Position numbers and translations under genes: made by a program
Source of the DNA: JAYPAN01 sp038123715
Lineage (GTDB): Bacteria; Pseudomonadota; Alphaproteobacteria; RS24
DNA length: 64,000 nt
Direction of reading: 5' to 3'
Assembly: GCA_038123715.1 (NCBI GenBank)
Contig: JAYPAN010000001.1
Coordinates: 231,631-295,630, forward strand
Shown here: positions 26,709-34,444 of the stretch, in pieces
Numbering within the stretch: the first letter of the stretch is position 1
Layout of the letters: each line of letters begins with the position of its first letter
The notes under the pieces: generated by a model
Database searches by the model: none
Seen by the model: the letters and a program-made list of their open reading frames with translations, nothing else
Told to the model about the DNA's origin: nothing

Positions 26709-27557
26709 ATGTCACTGATAAAACTGGAAAAATATGATATTTCAATCGGTGATGGCGTGCCGCTTGTCGTGATGGCCGGCTTGAATGTGCTGGAAGATGA
26801 GGGGCTGGCGCTGGAAGTGGCAGGCGAATTAAAAGCCGTCTGCGCCGCGCTGGAGCTGCCCTATATTTTCAAAGCCAGCTGGGACAAGGCCAACCGGTCT
26901 TCCATTGCCAGCTATCGCGGGCCGGGGCTGGCGGCAGGGCTGCCCATGCTGGCGGCGGTGAAGGCGGCGCATGGTGTTCCCGTGGTCACCGATTTGCACG
27001 AGGCGGGGCAGGCCGAGGCGGTGGCGGAAATTGCCGAAGTGGTGCAATTGCCGGCTTTCCTTGTGCGGCAGACCGATTTGGTGGTGGCGACCGCGCAGGC
27101 CGTGGCAAAAAACAAAGGCTGGCTGCATGCCAAAAAGGCGCAATTCATGGCGCCGTGGGATTGCGCCAATGTTATTTCCAAAGCGCGCGAGGCCGCACCC
27201 GACCTGCCGGTCATCTTATGCGAGCGCGGCAGCAGTTTCGGCTATAATAATCTGGTCGTTGATATGCTTGGGATTCCGGAAATGAAAAAGCTCGGCGTGC
27301 CGGTGACAATGGATGCCACCCATGCGGTGCAATTGCCCGGTGCCGACCCGCGCACGGCGGGCGCGTCCACTGGCGGGCGGCGCGACGGCGTGGCCGTGCT
27401 GGCCAAGGCGGCGGTGGCGGCCGGTGTCAATGGCGTGTTTTTGGAGTTCCACCCCGACCCCGACAAGGCGCTGTGCGACGGGCCAAGCTGCCTGCCGCTG
27501 TCGGAAGCCGCCGCCCTGCTCAAAACTTTGAAAGCGCTGCATGGCGTGATAGGTTGA
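26709..27557 (+). CDS. kdsA: 3-deoxy-8-phosphooctulonate synthase (KDO-8-P synthase)
   Basis: KdsA condenses PEP with arabinose 5-phosphate to form KDO-8-P for the LPS inner core. The 282-aa TIM barrel has FKASWDKANRSSIASYRGPG near residue 57, PVVTDLHEAGQAEAVAE, FLVRQTDLVVA, the CERGSSFGYNNLVVDM stretch and VTMDATHAVQLPG. MSLIKLEK at 26709 follows AGGAAAG. A longer frame starting at 26625 would lie inside pyrG. It is commonly found beside pyrG and eno in this class. Confidence 0.96.
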   Translation: MSLIKLEKYDISIGDGVPLVVMAGLNVLEDEGLALEVAGELKAVCAALELPYIFKASWDKANRSSIASYRGPGLAAGLPMLAAVKAAHGVPVVTDLHEAGQAEAVAEIAEVVQLPAFLVRQTDLVVATAQAVAKNKGWLHAKKAQFMAPWDCANVISKAREAAPDLPVILCERGSSFGYNNLVVDMLGIPEMKKLGVPVTMDATHAVQLPGADPRTAGASTGGRRDGVAVLAKAAVAAGVNGVFLEFHPDPDKALCDGPSCLPLSEAAALLKTLKALHGVIG

Positions 27558-27620
27558 TGCCCTGTTCAACGCGCCCGTAAGAGGAGAAGGCGCGGGAGAA
27601 AAATTGGGGATTCTAACGAT

Positions 27621-27800
27621 ATGGAAATCATCGCGAAGTATTGGCGTGAAATATTGCTAATTCTGTTTGCCTATCATTCACTCACTTCCTTTTCCTATAT
27701 AGAGGACAAGGTTGATGATATATATGACGTTGCAGGGTGGGTGGATAATGCTCCGCAAATCAAGAAATTGGAGAGGCGACTGGACGAACGCCTCAAGTAG
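27621..27800 (+). CDS. Unknown small membrane/coiled-coil protein, possibly frameshifted (continuing to 27892)
   Basis: A 59-codon frame begins MEIIAKYWREILLILFAYHS, with one hydrophobic N-terminal segment and then a charged helix (APQIKKLERRLDERLK) ending in TAG. In the -1 frame the next 33 codons (27794-27892) read QVDRRNLSQIDGNLLSIDSS followed by IWYLESVCLAAM. That keeps the same Leu/Ile heptad spacing, so the true product may be about 90 aa with a frameshift near 27794. GGGGA lies about 10 nt upstream of the ATG. I do not recognise the family. The 458-bp stretch 27558-28015 holds nothing else convincing. Confidence 0.45.
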   Translation: MEIIAKYWREILLILFAYHSLTSFSYIEDKVDDIYDVAGWVDNAPQIKKLERRLDERLK

Positions 27801-28015
27801 ATAGAAGGAACCTGTCGCAGATAGATGGCAACCTCTTGTCTATAGACAGCAGCATATGGTATCTGGAAAGCGTCTGTTTAGCTGCAATGTAAAAACACGA
27901 AATCCCGAACAAAAACAAGGGAGGGTGTTGTGGCTGGGTTTTGGTGTTGGCTTTTTGACTATCACGGCGCGGTTAAAAGCGGCCAGATGGAGCATTTAAC
28001 GGGCAGCGCCGACTC

Positions 28016-28510
28016 CTAACGCCCCCGATAGGGTGGGACGCCTTGGTCGGGGATGAACAGGCCTTGCGGTGGTTCGCCGGTTTGCCAGAACACATCAATC
28101 GGGATGCCGCCGCGCGGATACCAATAGCCGCCAATCCGCAGCCAGCGCGGCGCCATGCAGTCAATCAGCCGCTTGGCAACCATGAGCGTGCAATCTTCGT
28201 GAAACGCGCCATGATTGCGGAAACTGCCCATAAATAATTTGAAGCTCTTGCTTTCCACCAAATAGGCATCCGGCACATAGTCAATCACCAAATGGGCAAA
28301 ATCCGGCTGGCCGGTCACCGGACAAATCGAAGTGAACTCCGGCACTGCAAAGCGGGCGACATAATTCGTGTCAGCATGCGGGTTCGGCACGCGCTCCAGC
28401 ACCGCCGCATCGGGCGAGGCGGGCAGGCCGGTCTGGCTGCCCAGCATGGTCGCACCGCTTGTGTCGCTGCCGCCTGTTTTCCGGCTATTTGTTTTGTCGC
28501 TAGCGGCCAT
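28016..28510 (-). CDS. queF: NADPH-dependent 7-cyano-7-deazaguanine reductase
   Basis: QueF reduces preQ0 to preQ1, the free base inserted into tRNA by Tgt. The 164-aa protein is the short single-domain (YkvM-like) type. It has the catalytic Cys in FTSICPVTGQPDFA near residue 58, the family signature ESKSFKLFMGSFRNHGAFHE and a C-terminal WYPRGGIPIDVFWQTG. ATG 28510 follows GGGGAG. It overlaps the 3' end of queD by 11 nt, suggesting coupled translation. Confidence 0.95.
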   Translation of the reverse strand: MAASDKTNSRKTGGSDTSGATMLGSQTGLPASPDAAVLERVPNPHADTNYVARFAVPEFTSICPVTGQPDFAHLVIDYVPDAYLVESKSFKLFMGSFRNHGAFHEDCTLMVAKRLIDCMAPRWLRIGGYWYPRGGIPIDVFWQTGEPPQGLFIPDQGVPPYRGR

Positions 28511-28868
28511 GCTGGCTCCCCTGATAGAGGCAGGATTGGCCGAGACTGTCGCGGAATACTTCCACCGCGCTGATTTGCGGCAGCTCGGCTTCAAGCTGCG
28601 TCCACAGCCACAGGCAGATATTTTCCAGCGTCGGGCTGTCCAACCCGTCAATATCATTCAGCAGATTATGGTCAAGCGTGTCGCGCAAGGCGGCGATATG
28701 GGCGTCAATGGTTTCAAAGTCAACGATTTGACCATGCGCGTCGGGCTGGCCTTCCACTGTGATGCGGGCGCGGAAACTATGACCATGCACGCGCGTGTTC
28801 GGATGCCCTTGCGGGTAATGCCCAAGATGATGGGCGGCATCGAAAGAAAAATCGCGCGACAGCTTCAT
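28500..28868 (-). CDS. queD: 6-carboxy-tetrahydropterin synthase QueD
   Basis: QueD converts dihydroneopterin triphosphate to 6-carboxy-5,6,7,8-tetrahydropterin, the first dedicated step to preQ0. The 122-aa product has zinc-ligand histidines in FDAAHHLGHYPQGHP and RVHGHSFRA, catalytic-region NDIDGLDSPTLENIC and a final ISAVEVFRDSLGQSCLY. MKLSRDFSF at 28868 matches family starts. An in-frame TTG at 28904 is possible, but neither start has a clear SD. It shares a divergent promoter region with the small gene at 29015. Confidence 0.94.
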   Translation of the reverse strand: MKLSRDFSFDAAHHLGHYPQGHPNTRVHGHSFRARITVEGQPDAHGQIVDFETIDAHIAALRDTLDHNLLNDIDGLDSPTLENICLWLWTQLEAELPQISAVEVFRDSLGQSCLYQGSQHGR

Positions 28869-28922
28869 GCGGCGGTTTATGCCGCATTTAAGGGAGCGGG
28901 TCAATTTTGATTGCGGGCTTGG

Positions 28923-28963
28923 AATATATTGTTTGACAATTCGGGCGGGTCAGCCAGTATGAG
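28923..28963. promoter_or_regulatory. Divergent promoter region between queD and the 29015 gene
   Basis: On the plus strand TTGACA (28933-28938) is followed after 19 bp by TATGAG, a passable but over-spaced promoter toward 29015. On the minus strand TATATT (28923-28928 read in reverse) can serve as the -10 for queD, with a poor -35. No preQ1 riboswitch-like hairpin plus A-rich tail is evident in the leader. Confidence 0.35.
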
Positions 28964-29014
28964 TGGCATAGGAAAGGGACGACCATTGCGTCGCGCCAAC
29001 AAAAAGGAAAACCT

Positions 29015-29299
29015 ATGGGAAAACCTGAAAGCAGGCATATGAGCAGGCTCATGAGCAGACATATGGACAAGCCTATACTCAGCCTTGCGAAATCTTTGCA
29101 GGCCTACGCAAAAGCCCGGCACATGGAGCGACAGCAATCATTGAAAAGCCTTGCCGGTATGATGCTGGCTGCCAAAAATGACATGCAGTTGGATGATGAT
29201 ACATTTTCCATGATTTTGTCGGACATTATCGCCAGCTATGTTGAAAATGAAATAGACGAAAGGATTTTACCGCAAATATATAATGCGCTTCCGGAATGA
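29015..29299 (+). CDS. Unknown small basic protein, first gene of a two-gene insert in the queuosine locus
   Basis: The 94-aa product has an N-terminus with a repeated Met-Ser-Arg pattern (ESRHMSRLMSRHMDKP), so several in-frame ATGs (29015, 29039, 29051, 29063) could serve. AAAAAGGAAAA precedes the first. The rest is helical and charged, with Met-rich stretches (SLAGMMLAAKNDMQLDDDTF) and an acidic C-terminus. No signal peptide or membrane helix is visible and I do not recognise the family. The next gene starts 7 bp after its stop, so the two are probably cotranscribed. Confidence 0.65.
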   Translation: MGKPESRHMSRLMSRHMDKPILSLAKSLQAYAKARHMERQQSLKSLAGMMLAAKNDMQLDDDTFSMILSDIIASYVENEIDERILPQIYNALPE

Positions 29300-29306
29300 G
29301 AATAAG

Positions 29307-29738
29307 ATGGCAGACAATAACAAGTCAGAAGAGGAGACAAATGAACCCCAATCAGAAATCGGTGAGATACCGGCCAGCGAGGTGATACCGCCCGAAATTG
29401 CCAGTGAATTGCCGCGAGAGATGCGGCAAATGATAGGTGTTTTTGCGGGACGCACGCAAAATCCGATAGCTGAAAAAGTCACACCGGAGCATATTTCCCA
29501 ACTCCTCTCGCATAGCGAGGCAGACGCCAAACGCACCCATGAAAGTGCCAAACATGCCCGTTGGGAGAGAGTTTTACATGCAGCCCTGATTGCGGCCATT
29601 TTTGTCTTTTTGCTGATATTCCTTGGCGAAAGAGACCTTGATTTGCTTATTGATATTTTAAGCTATTTAGGAACGGCTGTTGTGTCTTTTTTGGGCGGTT
29701 TGGGGTGGCGCAATTGGGGGCAGGGAAAAGAAGTCTGA
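29307..29738 (+). CDS. Unknown small membrane protein, second gene of the insert
   Basis: The product, about 143 aa, has an acidic, disordered N-terminus (MADNNKSEEETNEPQSEIGE) and a helical linker with VTPEHISQLLSHSEADAKR. Two C-terminal hydrophobic helices follow (HAALIAAIFVFLLIFLGE, then LLIDILSYLGTAVVSFLGGL), and it ends WRNWGQGKE. The layout resembles small DUF2335-like phage or accessory membrane proteins, but I cannot confirm membership. ATG 29307 gives the acidic start; an ATG at 29283 lies within the preceding gene. It converges on queE with 25 bp between stops. Confidence 0.65.
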   Translation: MADNNKSEEETNEPQSEIGEIPASEVIPPEIASELPREMRQMIGVFAGRTQNPIAEKVTPEHISQLLSHSEADAKRTHESAKHARWERVLHAALIAAIFVFLLIFLGERDLDLLIDILSYLGTAVVSFLGGLGWRNWGQGKEV

Positions 29739-29763
29739 CTTTGCCCCTCAACCTCAATCAATC

Positions 29764-30411
29764 TTAATCAATGCCGATAATTTTATGCGTTTGCAGGCTC
29801 AAGCGCCATTGCGGGTTTTGCAGGCAATAGGCGATTGCCGCTTGCACATTGTGGAGTGTCGTTTCGGCCTCGCCCGTATCCATAGGTTGCAGAAAGAAAT
29901 GCTCAAAATCCATATCGGCAAAGCGGTCGGGTGACAGCGTGTCTTGCGGATAAATGAATTTCAGCTCATGGCCGCGCGTCTGTTGCAATTGCGTGTCCGG
30001 CTTGGGGCTGACGCAGACCCAGTCCACCGCTTGCGGCACAGGCAAAGTGCCATTGGTTTCGACCGCCGTCTCAAAACCCAAAGCGGCAACCGCCGCCAGC
30101 AGCGCGTCATCCAATTGCAGGCAGGGTTCGCCGCCGGTGAACACAATATAGGCGTCGGCGCCAGCCGGCTGTTCCGGCCACAGCGCGGCAATGGCTTCGG
30201 CCAGTGCGTCGGCCGTGTCGAACTTGCCGCCATTTTGGCCGTCTGTGCCGACAAAATCTGTGTCACAAAATGTGCATTGGGCGGTGGCGCGGTCGCGCTC
30301 AAGCCCTGACCAGAGATTGCATCCGGCAAAGCGGCAAAACACGGCAGGGCGTCCGGCCTGTGCGCCTTCGCCTTGCAGGGTCAAAAACATTTCCTTGACC
30401 GCATAGCTCAT
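29764..30411 (-). CDS. queE: 7-carboxy-7-deazaguanine synthase (radical SAM)
   Basis: QueE is the radical-SAM enzyme that rearranges 6-carboxytetrahydropterin to 7-carboxy-7-deazaguanine. The 215-aa protein has the characteristic long-spaced cluster motif C-x14-C-x2-C. Its first Cys is in RFAGCNLWSG and the others are in QCTFCDTDFVGTDG. FTGGEPCLQLDD and ETNGTLPVPQAVDWVCVSPK follow. It overlaps the queC stop (ATGA), so queC-queE form a coupled pair. Confidence 0.95.
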   Translation of the reverse strand: MSYAVKEMFLTLQGEGAQAGRPAVFCRFAGCNLWSGLERDRATAQCTFCDTDFVGTDGQNGGKFDTADALAEAIAALWPEQPAGADAYIVFTGGEPCLQLDDALLAAVAALGFETAVETNGTLPVPQAVDWVCVSPKPDTQLQQTRGHELKFIYPQDTLSPDRFADMDFEHFFLQPMDTGEAETTLHNVQAAIAYCLQNPQWRLSLQTHKIIGID

Positions 30412-31115
30412 GATTTGGCCTCGCAATAAGCGGCATAGCCCTTGGCGCGCAAATCGCAGGCCGGGCAGTCGCCGCAGCCATAGCCCCAATCATGGCGCTG
30501 TGTGCGATCACCGCGATAGCAGCTATGGCTTTCCTCGACAATCAAATCAACCAGCGCCGCACCGCCCAGCTCTTCGGCCATTGCCCAAGTCGCGGCCTTG
30601 TCAATATGCATAAGCGGCGTTTCAATGGTGATGTCGCTTTCCATGCCCAATTGCAGCGCCGATTGCAGCGCATCCAGCGTGGCGCGGCGGCAATCGGGAT
30701 AGCCGGAAAAATCGGTTTCGCACATGCCGCCAACCAACACGCCCAACCCGCGCCGATAGGCCAAAGCCGCACCATAGGTGAGGAACAGCAAATTGCGCCC
30801 CGGCACAAAAGTCGAGGGCAGGTCATTGTCGAGCATTTTGATTTCGCCATCGCCGATAAGCGCCGTGCCGCCAATCTCGGCCAAAGCGGGCAGGGGCAGT
30901 GTATGGTCATCGCCCAGCCGGTCGGCCCATGCGGGATTCAGCGCAGCAAGACCCTCACGCAATTTGGCGCGGCAGGTCAACTCAACCTTATGCGTCTGGC
31001 CATAGTCAAAGCCCAGCGTTTCCACCCGCCCATGGTTTTGCAAGGCATAAGCCAGACAGACAGCCGAATCCTGCCCGCCGGAAAACAATACCAATGCCGT
31101 TTCTTGCCCGTTCAT
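30408..31115 (-). CDS. queC: 7-cyano-7-deazaguanine synthase QueC
   Basis: QueC converts 7-carboxy-7-deazaguanine and ammonia to preQ0 with ATP. The 235-aa protein has the PP-loop VLFSGGQDSAVCLA near residue 10, FVPGRNLLFLTYGAALAY near 103 and four zinc-binding Cys near the C-terminus (HSCYRGD..., GCGDCPACDLRAKGY). MNGQETALVLF at 31115 gives the family length. In-frame starts at 31172 and 31229 would add unmatched residues. It is divergent from eno. Confidence 0.95.
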   Translation of the reverse strand: MNGQETALVLFSGGQDSAVCLAYALQNHGRVETLGFDYGQTHKVELTCRAKLREGLAALNPAWADRLGDDHTLPLPALAEIGGTALIGDGEIKMLDNDLPSTFVPGRNLLFLTYGAALAYRRGLGVLVGGMCETDFSGYPDCRRATLDALQSALQLGMESDITIETPLMHIDKAATWAMAEELGGAALVDLIVEESHSCYRGDRTQRHDWGYGCGDCPACDLRAKGYAAYCEAKS

Positions 31116-31272
31116 AGTCGCATTTGCCCCGACCTGCGCGGCCGCGTCAAGCCAATTCACGCCAATTGACATTGCATCAAGCGCGGTTCCCCTGTATGAC
31201 ACATTTGCCGTTAGGGCAGGCCAAATCACCGGCCTAACTGATTGTCACACCAATGAATTGAGGCAGGCAAAT

Positions 31273-32547
31273 ATGACCGAAATCACCGATATTATCGCAA
31301 GAGAAATTCTCGACAGCCGGGGCAATCCGACCATTGAAGTGGATGTGCATCTCGACGATGGCGGCTGCGGTCGCGCTGCTGTGCCGTCGGGGGCGTCCAC
31401 CGGTGCTTATGAGGCGGTTGAATTGCGCGATGGCGACAAGGCGCGCTATCTCGGCAAGGGCGTGCAAAAAGCGGTCAATGCGGTCAATACGGAAATCCTT
31501 GATACGCTGTGCGGCATGGATGCGAGCGAGCAGGCGCGGCTGGACGCGACGCTTATCGCGCTTGACGGCTCGGAGAATAAGGCACGCCTTGGTGCCAATG
31601 CCATGCTGGGTGTGTCGCTGGCGGCAGCCAAGGCGGCGGCTGATTCTTACATGATGCCGCTATGGCGCTATATTGGTGGCACACAGGCCAAGACGCTGCC
31701 CGTGCCAATGATGAATATCGTCAATGGCGGCGCCCATGCTGACAATCCGATTGATGTTCAAGAGTTTATGATTATGCCGGTTGCGGCGGCCAATATGGCC
31801 GAGGCGGTGCGTATGGGGGCGGAAGTATTTCACACGCTGAAAAGCTTGTTGCTGGCCGATGGTCTGGCGACCGGTGTCGGTGATGAGGGCGGCTTTGCGC
31901 CGGCTCTGGCCTCAACCGATGCGGCGCTTGGCTATATTATGACGGCGATTGAAAAGGCCGGTTATCGTCCGGCGGAAGATATTTATCTGGCGCTGGATGC
32001 GGCGGCGACCGAGTTCCACAAAGATGGCGTTTATGATTTGGCGGGTGAGGGCAAAAAGCTCGATGCCGGTGAGATGGCCGCCTATTGGGGTGATTTATGC
32101 GCCCGTTTTCCTATCATTTCCATTGAGGACGGCATGGATGAAAATGACTGGGAAGGCTGGAAGGCGCTGACCGATGCGATTGGCGACAAGGTGCAATTGG
32201 TTGGCGATGACTTGTTCGTCACCAATCCGGCGCGTTTGGCTGATGGTATTGAAAAAGGCGTGGCCAATTCGATTTTGGTGAAAGTCAATCAAATCGGCAC
32301 ATTGACGGAAACGCTGGAAGCGGTGGATATGGCGCATCGTGCCGGTTATACGGCAGTGATGTCGCATCGGTCGGGCGAGACGGAAGACGCGACAATTGCT
32401 GATTTGGCGGTCGCGACCAATTGCGGCCAAATCAAAACCGGCTCGCTGGCGCGCTCCGACCGGCTGGCTAAATATAACCAGCTTATCCGCATTGAAGAAG
32501 CGCTTGGCGATATGGCGCTGTATCCTGGCAAGGCGATTTTGCGCTAA
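31273..32547 (+). CDS. eno: Enolase
   Basis: Enolase interconverts 2-phosphoglycerate and PEP and may join the RNA degradosome. The 424-aa protein has AREILDSRGNPTIEVDV at the start, VPSGASTGAYEA, LGANAMLGVSLA and NIVNGGAHADNPIDVQEFMI. The signature VKVNQIGTLTETLEA and the SHRSGETEDATIADLAVA stretch are also present. MTEITDI at 31273 follows GAGGCAGG. An in-frame start at 31258 would add five residues. Confidence 0.97.
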   Translation: MTEITDIIAREILDSRGNPTIEVDVHLDDGGCGRAAVPSGASTGAYEAVELRDGDKARYLGKGVQKAVNAVNTEILDTLCGMDASEQARLDATLIALDGSENKARLGANAMLGVSLAAAKAAADSYMMPLWRYIGGTQAKTLPVPMMNIVNGGAHADNPIDVQEFMIMPVAAANMAEAVRMGAEVFHTLKSLLLADGLATGVGDEGGFAPALASTDAALGYIMTAIEKAGYRPAEDIYLALDAAATEFHKDGVYDLAGEGKKLDAGEMAAYWGDLCARFPIISIEDGMDENDWEGWKALTDAIGDKVQLVGDDLFVTNPARLADGIEKGVANSILVKVNQIGTLTETLEAVDMAHRAGYTAVMSHRSGETEDATIADLAVATNCGQIKTGSLARSDRLAKYNQLIRIEEALGDMALYPGKAILR

Positions 32548-32560
32548 GCGGGTTTGCCGC

Positions 32561-32617
32561 GAATCACTTTTCAGTTGACGCCGCGAATCAAATCGTGATT
32601 CGGTCGGAGTATGATTC
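32561..32617 (+). promoter_or_regulatory. ftsB promoter region with four clustered GANTC (CcrM) sites
   Basis: GANTC occurs at 32561-32565, 32585-32589, 32597-32601 and 32613-32617, four sites in 57 bp. TTGACG lies at 32575-32580. TATGAT at 32610-32615, a good -10, overlaps the first ATG of ftsB. If used, transcription would begin near 32622, immediately before the second in-frame ATG at 32623. The site at 32597-32601 would then lie between -35 and -10, where GcrA acts on methylated DNA. Regulation is inferred from site position only. Confidence 0.55.
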
Positions 32618-32967
32618 GTTTTATGACATCCCGGCCATCAAGCCGCACTGTGGGACGCGCGCCGTTGAAATTGCGCCAGCTCGTTCTCCCACTTGTGCTG
32701 CTGGCGATGATAGGCGGTCTGTCCTATCAGGCATTGCAAGGCAATCGCGGTTTGCAGGGCTGGCAGGATTTGCGCGCTGAAAGGCAAGTGAAAAGCGCTT
32801 ATTTGGACAGGTTGGAAACAGAAAATACCTCGCTGCAGGCGCGGGCGCAAAAGCTCAGCAGTGACAGCCTCGACCTTGACTATCTCGACGAGCGTGTTCG
32901 GGTGGTGCTGGGGCTGGTCGGGCGTGATGACACAATCATTTACCGGCGCTTTCCTGATATTAACTAG
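32611..32967 (+). CDS. ftsB: Septum formation initiator family protein (FtsB/DivIC)
   Basis: FtsB is a bitopic division protein that joins FtsL and FtsQ at the septum. The 118-aa protein has a basic cytoplasmic N-terminus and one membrane helix (LVLPLVLLAMIGGLSYQAL, about residues 24-42). A coiled coil follows (RAERQVKSAYLDRLETENTS and onward), then the family-like end LDYLDERVRVVLGLV...DDTIIYR. The start is uncertain: GGAG is only 1 nt before ATG 32611, and ATG 32623 may be a leaderless start. It follows eno as in other alphaproteobacteria, but pdhABC do not come next. Confidence 0.9.
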   Translation: MIRFMTSRPSSRTVGRAPLKLRQLVLPLVLLAMIGGLSYQALQGNRGLQGWQDLRAERQVKSAYLDRLETENTSLQARAQKLSSDSLDLDYLDERVRVVLGLVGRDDTIIYRRFPDIN

Positions 32968-33005
32968 CACTTCATTTTGACCGGCAAATGGCGTATAGAT
33001 GCGCC

Positions 33006-33968
33006 ATGGCTATCGTGATTGACAATCTGGGCGACCGCACACCACAAAAACCCAGACATCCTGAAAAACAGGCGAACCCGGATGCGCCCATTTTGCGTAA
33101 ACCGGCATGGATTCGCGCCAAAGCACCCGGCTCGCCCGTCTATCAAGAAACCCGCGATATTGTGCGGACGCATAATCTGGTGACGGTTTGCGAGGAAGCG
33201 GCCTGCCCGAATATCGGCGAGTGCTGGTCGCAGCGCCATGCAACATTCATGATTATGGGCGAGATTTGCACCCGCGCCTGCGCCTTTTGCAATGTCGCTA
33301 CCGGACGCCCTGACGCGCTAGACGCGGATGAGCCGGCGCGCATTGGCGATGCGGTAGCCAAGCTGGGGCTGCGCCATGTGGTGATTACCTCGGTGGACAG
33401 GGATGATTTGGATGATGGCGGCGCGCAGCATTTTGCCGATACGATACACGCCATTCGCAAGACCAGTCCGGAAACATCGATTGAGATTTTGACGCCAGAT
33501 TTCCTGCGTAAGGAAGGCGCGCTTGAAATTGTTGTTGAGGCGCGTCCGGATGTGTTCAATCACAATCTGGAAACTGTGCCGCGTCTTTATCTCAGCATCA
33601 GGCCGGGCGCGCGCTATTTCCATTCCATGCAAGTTTTACAGCGCGTCAAACAGCTTGACCCGACGATTTTCACCAAATCGGGCATTATGGTCGGGCTTGG
33701 TGAAGCGCGCGAAGAAGTTATGCAGGTGATGGATGACATGCGGAGTGCCGATATTGATTTCATCACTATTGGCCAGTATTTGCAGCCGACGCGCAAACAT
33801 GCGCCGATTGACCGGTTTGTCACACCGGATGAGTTTGAGGCCTATACGGTTACGGCGCGGGCGAAAGGGTTTTTGATGGTCTCGGCCACGCCGCTGACAC
33901 GCTCCTCGCATCATGCGGATGAAGACTTTGCCCGCTTGAAAGAAGCCCGTGCCGCTGCCCAAAAATAG
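33006..33968 (+). CDS. lipA: Lipoyl synthase
   Basis: LipA is a radical-SAM enzyme that inserts two sulfurs into octanoyl groups on lipoyl domains. The 320-aa protein has the auxiliary cluster motif C-x4-C-x5-C (CEEAACPNIGECW) and the radical-SAM motif C-x3-C-x2-C (CTRACAFCNVATGRP). The sulfur-donor Ser region RSSHHADEDF is at the C-terminus, and an RKPAWIRAKAP stretch lies near residue 38. ATG 33006 matches homologues; ATG 32988 adds six residues. Neither has a clear SD. Confidence 0.97.
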   Translation: MAIVIDNLGDRTPQKPRHPEKQANPDAPILRKPAWIRAKAPGSPVYQETRDIVRTHNLVTVCEEAACPNIGECWSQRHATFMIMGEICTRACAFCNVATGRPDALDADEPARIGDAVAKLGLRHVVITSVDRDDLDDGGAQHFADTIHAIRKTSPETSIEILTPDFLRKEGALEIVVEARPDVFNHNLETVPRLYLSIRPGARYFHSMQVLQRVKQLDPTIFTKSGIMVGLGEAREEVMQVMDDMRSADIDFITIGQYLQPTRKHAPIDRFVTPDEFEAYTVTARAKGFLMVSATPLTRSSHHADEDFARLKEARAAAQK

Positions 33969-33975
33969 CCGCGTC

Positions 33976-34443
33976 ATGCAGAAAATTCACGTTGAAAAAC
34001 AAAGCCCTTACAGCGCACAGCAAATGTTTGACCTGATTGTGGATGTTGACCGATATCACGAGTTTATTCCCTATTGCTCCGCCTCGCGCGTGCGTGCGCG
34101 TGAAGCCGATGGCGCGCAGGGCGATGAGGTTATGCTGGCCGATTTGGTGATTGCCTACAAGTTTTTGCGTGAGACTTATTCAAGCCGCGTCTTGCTGAGC
34201 CATGCGCCTTTGACGGTGACGGTCAATCAAGCGCGCGGGCCGTTCCGGCATTTGTTCAATCAATGGCGTTTCACCCCGACCGATGACGGATGCTTGATAG
34301 ATTTCACCCTTGATTTCGAATTTGCCGTGCCTCTATTGCGGCGGGTCATTCAGCCCATTATGGGGCGGGTGGTTGAAAAATTTGTTGCGGCTTTTGAAAC
34401 GCGCGCCCATGCGGTTTACGGGCAGGCACAAGTGGAAGAATGA
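33976..34443 (+). CDS. Coq10/RatA-family START-domain protein (ubiquinone-binding)
   Basis: The 155-aa protein is a polyketide-cyclase/START-fold protein. It begins MQKIHVEKQSPYSAQQMFDL and has IVDVDRYHEFIPYCSASRV, a GPFRHLFNQWRFTP strand and VVEKFVAAFETRAHAVYG at the end. Family members include mitochondrial Coq10, a ubiquinone-binding protein, and E. coli RatA, proposed to block ribosome assembly. Ubiquinone chaperoning is the likelier role here, since no antitoxin partner is adjacent. It lies 7 bp after lipA, where alphaproteobacteria usually carry it. Confidence 0.88.
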   Translation: MQKIHVEKQSPYSAQQMFDLIVDVDRYHEFIPYCSASRVRAREADGAQGDEVMLADLVIAYKFLRETYSSRVLLSHAPLTVTVNQARGPFRHLFNQWRFTPTDDGCLIDFTLDFEFAVPLLRRVIQPIMGRVVEKFVAAFETRAHAVYGQAQVEE

Positions 34444-34444
34444 T

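Noticed and set aside
27930..28019. 29-codon GTG frame after a GGGAGG sequence
   Set aside because: Too short, ends inside queF, and its composition (MAGFWCWLFDYHG...) gives no family clue; SD plus GTG can arise by chance.
28869..29014. Possible preQ1 riboswitch in the queD leader
   Set aside because: No short hairpin followed by an A-rich pseudoknot tail could be found; the region reads as a plain divergent promoter spacer.
33976..34443. Reading the coq10/ratA gene as a toxin of a RatAB toxin-antitoxin pair
   Set aside because: No ratB-type partner is adjacent, and this START-domain gene beside lipA is normally a ubiquinone-binding protein in alphaproteobacteria.
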